From Paenibacillus rhizovicinus (GTDB taxonomy: Bacteria > Bacillota > Bacilli > Paenibacillales > Paenibacillaceae), in NCBI RefSeq assembly GCF_010365285.1, contig NZ_CP048286.1, forward strand, positions 2,618,501 through 2,682,500: a DNA stretch of 64,000 bases, in the 5' to 3' direction. This document shows, piece after piece, positions 34,705-42,618 of this stretch. Both the position numbers and the translations under genes were made by a program. Each line of letters starts with the position of its first letter. The first letter of the stretch is position 1. The notes below the pieces were generated by a model. That model was not told the DNA's origin and ran no database searches. It saw only the letters and a list, made by a program, of their open reading frames with translations.

Positions 34705-34931
34705 AACTATCCCCTTCGCCATCTTGCTCAGTTGGTTGTCGGTTATTTTTTGCCAAAAAGCACATTTAACCGACAATATCTTAACATAGTTTACACGGCA
34801 ATTGTTAAGCGATTGTAAAGGTTTTATGACTTTCAAAAAAATTTCTTCATAAATGTCGATTTGCGGACGTCTAACGGTCGACGTTCCTAGTCTTTTCCCC
34901 GATGGCGGATTTTAACCGACCCGGCGCAAAT

Positions 34932-34968
34932 TAATAAAAGCCGGAAGCACTTGGCTTCCGGCTTTGCC
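34932..34968. terminator. terminator after the DUF3048 gene
   Basis: AAAGCCGGAAGC and GCTTCCGGCTTT form a 12-bp stem with a short loop. It lies about 25 bases past the stop of the DUF3048 lipoprotein gene and could also stop reading from the opposite side. Confidence 0.85.
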
Positions 34969-34989
34969 GTAATGGCGGATCCGTAACGT

Positions 34990-36108
34990 CTATTGCTGCG
35001 CCGGCGCTCCGAGCTTCACATGACTCTCGAACGTTTGCGAGAGCGGAACGATGTGGTAGAACGTGCGGCCCGGCACGAACGGCAGCTCCTGCCCGTCCTT
35101 CATCAACCGGATGACGCCGTCGGAGCTTCTGACCCATTCGCAGTCGACCGCTTTGCCGAGTTCGATCAGGATGGCGGGACCTCCGGATTCCAGATCGACC
35201 TCGAGCCGGCCGTAATCGTCGTACGTCTTATGCTTCGCGCCGAGCACGACGAGATTCGTCGCGGTCAGCTGCGCTTTGGACTCGAGATCCGTATGCGGCT
35301 TGCCGTTGATGAAGCGGTTGTACAGCTTCGTGGCCGAATCGTAGGTATACGAAACGGCATAATCCTTCAGCAGAAAATGCAGCTCCACCTGCGTCGCGTC
35401 CTTGCCGCCCGACGTTGCGCCGGCTTCGGACCAGGGGTAGGTCGGAATATCGACGGTCTCGGCGTACTTCTTCTTCTCGGCTCCGGCGCGCAGCTTCTCC
35501 AAGTTGGAATACAGGTTATGCGGCGGCTTGCGGAACGATTCGCGGTAGAAGTAGGCGCCGGCATTCGAGATCTCGTCGAGGTAATCCTTGTTGTGATGCT
35601 GCAGCAGATCGTAGGCGTCCGTGCTGGCTCCGGCATGCGCCAGCACCGCGTGGTACGCCTCGCCGATCCGGATCAAATACGGCCGGTTGCTGCGGATCGG
35701 ACCGATCGGAGACGTCGATTCCGTGCTTTGGAATACGGCGACCAGCCGCGTAATGCCGCCCTCCGCGAGCACTTCCCAGACCATGTCGGCGTTCGGCAGA
35801 CCCGATTGCGGACGCGCCGCGCTGAAATTGTTGACCATGACCGCGATGGGGCGGCGAGCGGCTTCATGATCCTGCGGCAAGCCCGTCAGCGGCGCGATGA
35901 ATTGAGGCGGGTCGACGGCCGGGGGATCGATTGGCTCCGGCTCCGTCGCCACCGGCGCCGCAGGCGTATTCCCGGCCGGAGGCGCCGCGTTGCCCGTGTC
36001 CAGCTTCTTGTCGTCGTTGCAGCCTGTCATGATCAGCAGCATGGCGGCCACTGCCAGCACGATGCCGAAACGAAACGCGAATAGCCTGTTTGTCCGTCGT
36101 TTGCGCAA
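34990..36108 (-). CDS. DUF3048 lipoprotein, YerB-like
   Basis: About 372 residues. A signal peptide ends with the lipobox LIMTGC, placing the protein on the outer face of the membrane. A Pro/Ala linker (about 35-60) follows. The DUF3048 region begins at FIAPLTGLPQDHEAARRPIAVMVNNFSAARPQSGLPNADMVWEVLAEGGITR and includes PIGPIRSNRPYLI. The C-terminal companion domain includes FVPGRTFYHIVPL. Function is unknown; B. subtilis YerB is the namesake. The TTG at 36108 is preferred because AAGGTGGG lies upstream and the signal peptide then has normal length; an ATG at 36159 would add 17 odd residues. Confidence 0.82.
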   Translation of the reverse strand: MRKRRTNRLFAFRFGIVLAVAAMLLIMTGCNDDKKLDTGNAAPPAGNTPAAPVATEPEPIDPPAVDPPQFIAPLTGLPQDHEAARRPIAVMVNNFSAARPQSGLPNADMVWEVLAEGGITRLVAVFQSTESTSPIGPIRSNRPYLIRIGEAYHAVLAHAGASTDAYDLLQHHNKDYLDEISNAGAYFYRESFRKPPHNLYSNLEKLRAGAEKKKYAETVDIPTYPWSEAGATSGGKDATQVELHFLLKDYAVSYTYDSATKLYNRFINGKPHTDLESKAQLTATNLVVLGAKHKTYDDYGRLEVDLESGGPAILIELGKAVDCEWVRSSDGVIRLMKDGQELPFVPGRTFYHIVPLSQTFESHVKLGAPAQQ

Positions 36109-36202
36109 GATAGCAACCCACCTTTTGTCGAATTCGATAGGAAAATACTCTCTATCCATTAAACCACACCAAGCGAGGGATTGTCTTCCATCCGCGTCCG
36201 TT

Positions 36203-37555
36203 CTATTTCAGCTTCACTTCAAACGGCTGTTCGATCCAGGAGGGATAGTTCACGATCGGGAACGTCAGCGGGTTCGTGAACGGCTTATCCAGCTTGGCTT
36301 CGAAAGTCGTGATGACCTCGTCCTCGTCCGCGCCGTTATCGGTCGATGTCCGCAGGCTGCCGAATTGAAATTCAGTTCCCGCCGCGTCATGGAACGCCCC
36401 GTCGACGATCGTGAAGTTGAAGTTGTCGCGGTCGCGATTCGTCTTCACGCCGAGCTTCACCGTGTAGACATCCGCGCCGGTTTTCTCGGCGGCGATGAAC
36501 CTCACCCGGTCATCCGGCGACTTCACGAGCCGCTGCTGCCCGAGATCGAGCGCGAGCTCTAGCTTCGACTTGTCTAACGCCATGATCTTGCTGCCGATCA
36601 GCGTCAGATGCTTCGGTTTCGCGAAGAAGGCACTCTCGAACTGGAGCTTCATCTTGTCCGGCGACACCTGCGTCGAACCATAGCTGCGCAGCACTTCGCC
36701 AGTGTCCGTCACGATTCGCAGGTCGCTCAGCGAGAACAGCTTCATGCTGTTCGCCTCGTCGAAGGCCACGTCGACGGTGATGCTGGTGGGATGAACGACC
36801 GCTTGCGCGAACCGCATCCGCTGCCCTTGGACGGTCACGGTCTGCGCGAGCGGAATCGTTTCCTTCATGTCCGCGAACCGCGCTTTATCGATTGGAATGA
36901 CGACGTTCCACGTCTTCTCCTCCGGGTATCCCATCAGCTTCACGCTCATCCTCACGCGTTCGGGCATGGCATGCCCCGCCGAGATGCTGACGTCCATCCG
37001 CTCTTGAAACGCCTTCTTCGGCTTACCGGACGTATCCACAGCTCCGAAACTGATAGAGACCGGCAGCGCCTCGCCCGTATCCGCGTCGTACATGCGAGGT
37101 TCTTCGTACGGGACATAGCTTGCCGCCGAAGGGAGTTTCACCGTATAGAACACGTTCAACCGCGTGTCGTCCGCGATGATCCCTTTGACCGCGAACGTCA
37201 CGCCGTCGTGACTGTCGCCGGCATCCACGGGTTGCACGTAATCGTTGCTCACCGCGCCTTCGAGCCCTTGATCTCCCGCAACGAGCGAAACGATGCCCGA
37301 CAAGCCGGGCAGTCCGGCTACCGCCGAGGCGAAGGCCGGAGAGACCCGGACCATGCCGAGTAAGAGCGCGATGATCACTGCCGCGGAAGCCGCTATCATC
37401 GCTCGTCTCGAGCGGCGTCTCGTAGTCCGTCTCGCCCGCAGCATGCCGCGCAGCACCGCTTCGTCCACGCCGTTCGGCAGCGGAGCCGCATCCCATGCCG
37501 CTTGCTCGCTCGCCAGCCCCGCTTCGACCGCATGCTCATGCTCTGGCAAAATCAT
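36203..37555 (-). CDS. DUF4179 membrane protein, probable anti-sigma factor
   Basis: 450 residues. The cytoplasmic N-terminus (1-47) has a basic patch (RARRTTRRRSRRA). One membrane helix (about 48-72) follows, then an outer part starting with DUF4179 (PAFASAVAGLPGLSGIVSLV ... VTFAVKGIIADDTRLNVFYTV) and a DUF5643-like C-terminal beta domain. Proteins of this build are encoded after ECF sigma genes and restrain them until an envelope signal arrives. The gene overlaps the sigma gene by 20 bases. The ATG at 37555 has GGAGG six bases upstream; one in-frame ATG six codons earlier lacks it. Confidence 0.82.
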   Translation of the reverse strand: MILPEHEHAVEAGLASEQAAWDAAPLPNGVDEAVLRGMLRARRTTRRRSRRAMIAASAAVIIALLLGMVRVSPAFASAVAGLPGLSGIVSLVAGDQGLEGAVSNDYVQPVDAGDSHDGVTFAVKGIIADDTRLNVFYTVKLPSAASYVPYEEPRMYDADTGEALPVSISFGAVDTSGKPKKAFQERMDVSISAGHAMPERVRMSVKLMGYPEEKTWNVVIPIDKARFADMKETIPLAQTVTVQGQRMRFAQAVVHPTSITVDVAFDEANSMKLFSLSDLRIVTDTGEVLRSYGSTQVSPDKMKLQFESAFFAKPKHLTLIGSKIMALDKSKLELALDLGQQRLVKSPDDRVRFIAAEKTGADVYTVKLGVKTNRDRDNFNFTIVDGAFHDAAGTEFQFGSLRTSTDNGADEDEVITTFEAKLDKPFTNPLTFPIVNYPSWIEQPFEVKLK

Positions 37556-38081
37556 GGCTTCCCTCCTCTCCAAGTTCCCCTCGCAGGGCGACCAGCGCTT
37601 TGTGCAGCCGCGTCTTGACCGTGCCTAACGGGCATTCCAGAATCGCCGAGACTTCGGTCAGCGTCAGCTGCTGATAATACTTCAGAATGATGATTTCCTT
37701 CTGTTCCCGAGGCAGCCCGTCCACGAGCTCGCGCAGGCTTATCCGCGTATCGCTAGCGTCGGCGAAGGCTCCTGCAGTCCCTTCTATCTCCGTCGAGAAC
37801 CGGATATCCTTCCCCTTCCGCTTGCGTCCGCGAAACTCGTCCGCGCACACGTTCAAGAGAATCCGTACGATCCAGGTATGGAAGTAGGACGGCTCCTTCA
37901 GTTTCCGGAAGCTCTTGTAAGCCCGAAACGTCGCCTCCTGCAGCGCCTCCAGCGCATCGGCCTCGCGATGAAGGTAGGCCAGCGCGATCCGGTACAGCCG
38001 CTCCTTGCTGCCGTCCATCAGCAGCAGGAACGCATCGCCGTTCCCGGTCTCGGCGTTCGCCGTTTTCTTGGTCGTATCCAG
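37536..38081 (-). CDS. ECF RNA polymerase sigma factor, probable CTG start
   Basis: About 181 residues. Region 2: KERLYRIALAYLHREADALEALQEATFRAYKSFRKLKEPSYFHTWIVRILLNVCAD. Region 4: LPREQKEIIILKYYQQLTLTEVSAILECPLGTVKTRLHKAL. It pairs with the overlapping DUF4179 gene as a SigV/SigX-like envelope stress switch. The frame opens at 38168 with an ATG at 38147, but a good ECF promoter (-10 at 38115-38120) lies inside it. The only strong ribosome site, GGGAGG near 38091-38096, is 8 bases before a CTG at 38081. I therefore place the start there, with moderate trust. Confidence 0.72.
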   Translation of the reverse strand: MDTTKKTANAETGNGDAFLLLMDGSKERLYRIALAYLHREADALEALQEATFRAYKSFRKLKEPSYFHTWIVRILLNVCADEFRGRKRKGKDIRFSTEIEGTAGAFADASDTRISLRELVDGLPREQKEIIILKYYQQLTLTEVSAILECPLGTVKTRLHKALVALRGELGEEGSHDFARA

Positions 38082-38114
38082 ATTCAGTACCTCCCGCCCT
38101 GCTTTAATGACTAT

Positions 38115-38145
38115 TAGACGCCATAGGGGGCCAAACGGTTTTCGC
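38115..38145 (-). promoter_or_regulatory. ECF-type autoregulatory promoter of the second sigma gene
   Basis: On the minus strand GAAAAC, a 17-base spacer containing GGCCCCCT, then CGTCTA fits the AAC/CGTC pattern of SigX/SigV-like promoters. Transcription would begin about 8 bases further, upstream of the GGGAGG site. Confidence 0.55.
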
Positions 38146-38207
38146 ATCGTATACGAATTCCCGCGCATGGCATACTATTCCTAAAACCTGCCGAGGGAGG
38201 CGCTTCT

Positions 38208-38327
38208 ATGCAAGCCTTGCTCCACTGGATCGGCGATCATTGGCTGTCTGTCAGCGTCGCGTGCCTGGCCTTGATCGCGGTCGCGTACGTCACGAACAAG
38301 CGCAAGACGTTATTCTACAAAGAGTAG
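38208..38327 (+). CDS. 39-residue membrane peptide
   Basis: Short frame, ATG at 38208 to TAG at 38327, with a textbook site GGGAGG 7 bases upstream. The peptide MQALLHWIGDHWLSVSVACL continues with one hydrophobic helix (about residues 14-28) and a basic tail (TNKRKTLFYKE), so it should sit in the membrane with its C-terminus inside. No family is recognised. It is transcribed away from the sigma operon and followed by its own strong terminator, which supports a real gene. A role near the envelope-stress genes is possible but unproven. Confidence 0.65.
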   Translation: MQALLHWIGDHWLSVSVACLALIAVAYVTNKRKTLFYKE

Positions 38328-38352
38328 CTCCGTTCGCTCCGGCGAAAACAGT

Positions 38353-38405
38353 AAAACCCGATCGCCGCGCGCCATGTCTGAAGCGCGTCCGCCGATCGGG
38401 TTTTT
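38353..38405. terminator. terminator after the small membrane peptide
   Basis: ACCCGATCG and CGATCGGGT pair at the base, with further GCGCG/CGCGC pairing inside, followed by TTTTT. It can also end the histidine kinase gene coming from the other side. Confidence 0.8.
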
Positions 38406-38411
38406 ATTTGC

Positions 38412-39833
38412 CTAAGCCTGATTGTGCTGCTCGCCTTGCTGTTGCGCCTCGGTCAGCAACGGCAGCTCGATGGTGACCGTCGTGCCCACGTCGACGACGC
38501 TGTCGAGCCGGAATATGCCGCCGTGCAGCTCCACGATTTCCTTGCAGATGGCAAGCCCGAGCCCGCTGCCCGAGCGCTGGCTGGAGCCTTTATAGAACTT
38601 CTCCGTCACGTGCGGCAGGTCCTCGGGAGGAATGCCGCAGCCCGTATCCCGGATCGACATGCGGGCCAGACCGTCTTCCCGCCCCGCATGCACGTGGATG
38701 GACCCGCCTTTCGGCGTAAACTTAAGCGCGTTGTCGAGCACGTTGATGAACACCTGCTTCATCCGGTCGGCATCGACCTTCGTCAGCAGCTGCGCATCGC
38801 TGATCTCGCCTTGGATAGCGACGCTTTCCCGCTGCCCGCGCGCCTCGAACTGACGCAGCGTCTCCCCCAGCGTCTTGCGGATATCCAGCATTTCGGGATG
38901 GAGCACGATGCTCTTGGCGTACAGTTTGGAGAAATCGAGCAGATCCTCCACAAGTCCGGACAGCCGTTCCGTCTCGCGGTCGATGATCGCTAAGCCCAAA
39001 TTCAGCTCCTCCACGTCCGACGGGTCGCCGGAAGCCAGCGTTTCGCTCCAGCCCTTGATGGACGTCAGCGGCGTTCGCAGCTCGTGGGAGATGGAAGAGA
39101 TGAAATCCTCCTTCAGCTTCTCCCTGCGCGTCAGCTCCGATGCCATCGTGTTCAGCGTATCCGCCAGCCGGCCGATCTCGTCGCGGTCGTTCAGCGCGGC
39201 CCTGCGGCTCCAGTCGCCTTCGGCCATCTTCTCCGCGACCTTCGTCAGATTGCGAATCGGTCTCGCGATCCGGTTCGCGATCAGCACGCTCATCATGAAG
39301 AACAGCAGGACGACGATCAAGCCGACCAGCAGCGTCAGCCACAAAATATTTTGAATGATTCGGTCCAGCGTCACGAGCGACGCCGTATAGCGGAACATCG
39401 CCGTCACGCGGTCGCCTACCTTGACGGGCAGCGTAACCGCGATAATCCGCTCGTTCGTGATCGGATCCCGGCCGCGCCAAATGCCCCGGTCATGCGCCAT
39501 GGCCGTACGGACATCCGGCGTATCGATCGCGACGCCTTCGCCCCCGAAGCCTTCGCTGTCGACAACGAGCTCGCCGGAGCCGGTGAGCAGCTGCAGATGC
39601 GCCGTGCCGTCGGCCATATTTTGCATCATGTAGCGCGCCTTCTCCTTCATCGGCTCGTCCGCGATCATCCGGTCGTGCAGCACGGCTTCCGTCTGCGCGC
39701 GCTGCAGCACGGAGCTGACCGCGCTGGAGTAGTAATAGTTCCAGACGAGCGTGCCGAAGAGGGAGCCGAGCATGACGACGACGAGCACGATCAGCACCCC
39801 GTAGCTCCAGACGATCCGGGTGCGGAGGCTCAT
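38412..39833 (-). CDS. OmpR-type sensor histidine kinase
   Basis: 473-residue membrane kinase. It has helix 1 (about 7-31), an outer sensing domain (about 32-160) and helix 2 (about 165-190, LWLTLLVGLIVVLLFFMMSVL). HAMP follows (RIARPIRNLTKVAEKMAEGDWSRRA). HisKA has the phospho-acceptor in FISSISHELRTPLTSIKGW near residue 250. HATPase_c shows VFINVLDNALKFTPKGG, IRDTGCGIPPEDLPHV and GSGLGLAICKEIVELHGG. The build is like ResE/WalK-type kinases. The signal is unknown. It overlaps the response regulator gene by 4 bases (ATGA). Confidence 0.94.
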   Translation of the reverse strand: MSLRTRIVWSYGVLIVLVVVMLGSLFGTLVWNYYYSSAVSSVLQRAQTEAVLHDRMIADEPMKEKARYMMQNMADGTAHLQLLTGSGELVVDSEGFGGEGVAIDTPDVRTAMAHDRGIWRGRDPITNERIIAVTLPVKVGDRVTAMFRYTASLVTLDRIIQNILWLTLLVGLIVVLLFFMMSVLIANRIARPIRNLTKVAEKMAEGDWSRRAALNDRDEIGRLADTLNTMASELTRREKLKEDFISSISHELRTPLTSIKGWSETLASGDPSDVEELNLGLAIIDRETERLSGLVEDLLDFSKLYAKSIVLHPEMLDIRKTLGETLRQFEARGQRESVAIQGEISDAQLLTKVDADRMKQVFINVLDNALKFTPKGGSIHVHAGREDGLARMSIRDTGCGIPPEDLPHVTEKFYKGSSQRSGSGLGLAICKEIVELHGGIFRLDSVVDVGTTVTIELPLLTEAQQQGEQHNQA

Positions 39834-41146
39834 AAGCCCCCGCTGCGGTTCCAGCGGTAACCGTAGCCCCAGAGCGTCTCGATATGCTTCGGATCGGACG
39901 GTTTAATCTCGATCTTCTGCCGAATGCGCCGAATATTCACGTCGACGATTTTCAAGTCCCCCACATAATGGCGGCCCCAGACCGCATTCAAAATATCGTC
40001 CCGGCTCAGTCCTTCTCCCTCCCGCTCCATCAGCAGCTTCATGAGCGTCCACTCCGTCGGGGTCAGCACGATCTCGACGCCGTCCTTCCACAGACGCCGC
40101 TCCGCCGCGGACAAGAGGAAGGGGCCCGAGTCGATATCGCCGGCCCGTGCCGGGCGATGGTAGGGACGGGCAACGGCGCGGTCGAACGAAGGCTGCGCGC
40201 CGCCGGCGTCCGGGCTGGCTGCGCCGCCGATCTGAGGCACGGCCAGCGTATCGGACGTGCAGGATGCGCCGGCGTCCGGTTGTCCGGGATTGCCGTCGTG
40301 CCGGCCGGCGGCCGCGGCGCTGCCGGGCAATCCCGACGAACCGGCGCCTTGGCCGGCGTTCGCGGCCGTGTCGAGTCCCGCGGCGTTAGCGGCTGCGCCG
40401 GATGGCACGCCGTCAGGCCTGTCAGGCTGCAGTCCATGCGAACCGCCGGCATCGCGGCCGGTGTTCGCCGGCGCGCCGCCGTTCCCGGCGCGCTCCGCCG
40501 CGTAAGCTCCAACGCCAGCGCCGGTGCCCACGTCGGCGCTAGCCGCATTCGGCGCCGCCTGTCCCGCTGCTTCGACGGAATTACCAGCATGACCTGCTTG
40601 CCATCCGGCCGCCCCCTCTGAAGCATGCGGTGATAGTCCGGTCCGTTCGGGAGTAACAGTCTCGGCACCGGGGCCTGCTGCCGCTTGAGCATCAACCGCG
40701 GCAGCGGCACCCGGCGCGTTCAGACCGGCTTCGCCCGCGCTCGCCGATCCGTCAACGCCTGCTTGCTCCTCGCCGTACGGCATCATGCGCCGCTTCAGCG
40801 CGTTCAACCGCGCGATCAGCTCGCCCGGGCTGAACGGCTTTTGCACATAATCGTCGGCCCCTAGCTCCAGCCCCCGGATTTTGTCCTCTTCTTGGGACTT
40901 GGCCGTCAGCATGATAATGCCCATGCGCGGGAACAATTGGCGCAGCTGCTCGCATACCTCAAAGCCGCTGATCGTGGGCAGCATCACGTCGAGCAAGGCG
41001 ATATCGAAAGGAGGAACTGCCGATTTCGCCAGCTCTAGCGCAGTCTCCCCATCCTCGGCCTCCGTAACCTCCATGCCGTTGCGTTTTAAATTAATGCGGA
41101 CAAAACCGCGAATTGCCTCTTCGTCCTCCAAAAATAATACCCGCAT
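39830..41146 (-). CDS. OmpR-family response regulator with about 210-residue linker
   Basis: 438 residues, against about 230 for a normal OmpR regulator. The receiver (1-120) has Asp53 in LLDVMLPTISG and Lys103 in YVQKPF. The winged-helix output domain (339-434) shows LTPTEWTLMKLLMEREGEGLSRDDILNAVW and VDVNIRRIRQKIE ... WGYGYRW. Between them lies a low-complexity Ala/Gly/Pro-rich stretch (about 126-338), unlike the short linker of the family. It shares the reading frame with both domains and shows no stop, so the gene is intact. It is coupled to the kinase gene. The linker might be an inserted, fast-evolving segment. Confidence 0.9.
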   Translation of the reverse strand: MRVLFLEDEEAIRGFVRINLKRNGMEVTEAEDGETALELAKSAVPPFDIALLDVMLPTISGFEVCEQLRQLFPRMGIIMLTAKSQEEDKIRGLELGADDYVQKPFSPGELIARLNALKRRMMPYGEEQAGVDGSASAGEAGLNAPGAAAAVDAQAAAGPGAETVTPERTGLSPHASEGAAGWQAGHAGNSVEAAGQAAPNAASADVGTGAGVGAYAAERAGNGGAPANTGRDAGGSHGLQPDRPDGVPSGAAANAAGLDTAANAGQGAGSSGLPGSAAAAGRHDGNPGQPDAGASCTSDTLAVPQIGGAASPDAGGAQPSFDRAVARPYHRPARAGDIDSGPFLLSAAERRLWKDGVEIVLTPTEWTLMKLLMEREGEGLSRDDILNAVWGRHYVGDLKIVDVNIRRIRQKIEIKPSDPKHIETLWGYGYRWNRSGGL

Positions 41147-41208
41147 GCGGCTGTCCCCCCTTTCGAACCTTTGTCGTCCTGGCTCTCTCGCTCTGTCTCT
41201 GACTCTAT

Positions 41209-42597
41209 CTATGGCAGCAGTTTAAACAAATGCTTCATTGCATCTTCGTCCGGCGGGAAAATCCCTTGCACCGAGGTCTGTGCGTCCACGTCCTCCGACA
41301 GCTTGTCGTGCCATACGGCGTAATAGACAAGCCCGTCTCCCCGGCCAAGCTCCAGATAACGGCTGTCCGCATCCCGCAGCTTCCCTTCCCGGCCGCCCCA
41401 ATCGGCAATCGGCACGGTCCGTACGGTTAATATTTCCTTCTGCACGCCCGTCGCCCCGTCGTAGGCATCCAACGCGATATCGCCTCTTCCGCCGTCGCTC
41501 GGACGTCTGAAGGTATAACCGCTCCACGTTACCGGAATTTGGATCGCATAGTCGCCGTCATAGTCGGCATAGCGGCTGCCCACTACGGCGAATCGGTCCA
41601 CGCCGTTCCACTGCCGGTACTCTTCGATCCACAGCAAATCGCTGTACGGAACGCCTTCCGATTGACCCGGCGCTTCGCGAAGGACATGCACTTCAAGTAT
41701 GCCGTCGCCGTTGGTATCTCCGCTCAGCACCGCATTCGCGTTCGTCTGCACGTTGTCGTCGCTCGACTGCGGCGGATAGATCTGAATGAGCTTGCCGCCT
41801 TCCCAGGCCATCATCGTCGAAGTCGAGGAGTTGGCGCCGATCGTGGCGTCCGTCACGACCCCGAATTTACCCGGCGCGATTCTGCCCAGCTTCGCTTGGA
41901 TATACGCATTGACCGAACCGTCCAGCAGAGCGGAAGCCACCTTGCTTACGCCGTCCCCGTGGAACTGGTACATGCCGATGGAGGCGGCCATCTTGATCCG
42001 CTGCAGCAGGATTAAGCCGATTTCGGGACTGCCGTCGCCGTTGCCGTCGCCGATCCCCATGATGTCGTAGGGCAGCTCCGCGATCGGCTTCGGAATCGTC
42101 GTATGCTTCGTACCCGTAAACAGATGGTACAGGGTCAAAATATGCTGCGGTTCGCCGAATTGGTTCCAGCCGATCAGGAGCTCCGGCGTACCGTCGCGAT
42201 CGAGATCCGCCACGCGAAGCACGTCAACCCCGTAAGCGGACGACTCCGCGAACGTAAACCGCTGCTGCCAGCCCGCTCCCGCCTGTTCGAGAACCATCAC
42301 GTGCTGCGTGCCGTTCTCGTCGGCAAAGACGACATAGGCCTCCGGCTTCCCGTCGCCGTCGCCGTCCATTTGCAGAATCGACGAGTTGGAGCTCTCGTGC
42401 GTGACGACCGACAGCTTCGCCCTGACGGGCAGAATGCTGTCAAGCGCCGCAGCCAACGCGGCATTGCCCGGCGTGGACTTGGGCGTCATCAGCAAATCGG
42501 CCGGCGTCGTCGTGTATCGGCAGCCGGCGGTCGCCAGCAGACCGAGCAATCCTGCGAGAAGGAGCGCAGCCCGTATGTATGCTCGTCGTAATCGCAA
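41209..42597 (-). CDS. lipoprotein with FG-GAP/VCBS-like calcium-loop repeats
   Basis: 462 residues. The signal peptide ends in the lipobox LLATAGC, so the protein is anchored outside. The body carries several beta-propeller repeats with Ca-binding loops of the D-x-D-x-D-G type: QMDGDGDGKPEAYVVF, VADLDRDGTPELLIGW, GIGDGNGDGSPEIGLI and GDTNGDGILEVHVL. Function is unknown; such propellers bind ligands or proteins at the cell surface. It follows the two-component genes in direction of transcription upstream (62 bases from the regulator start) and follows the deacetylase gene by 21 bases, so it is likely in one operon with them. Confidence 0.82.
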   Translation of the reverse strand: MRLRRAYIRAALLLAGLLGLLATAGCRYTTTPADLLMTPKSTPGNAALAAALDSILPVRAKLSVVTHESSNSSILQMDGDGDGKPEAYVVFADENGTQHVMVLEQAGAGWQQRFTFAESSAYGVDVLRVADLDRDGTPELLIGWNQFGEPQHILTLYHLFTGTKHTTIPKPIAELPYDIMGIGDGNGDGSPEIGLILLQRIKMAASIGMYQFHGDGVSKVASALLDGSVNAYIQAKLGRIAPGKFGVVTDATIGANSSTSTMMAWEGGKLIQIYPPQSSDDNVQTNANAVLSGDTNGDGILEVHVLREAPGQSEGVPYSDLLWIEEYRQWNGVDRFAVVGSRYADYDGDYAIQIPVTWSGYTFRRPSDGGRGDIALDAYDGATGVQKEILTVRTVPIADWGGREGKLRDADSRYLELGRGDGLVYYAVWHDKLSEDVDAQTSVQGIFPPDEDAMKHLFKLLP

Positions 42598-42618
42598 TCT
42601 TAGTTGCTCCTTCCCGAA

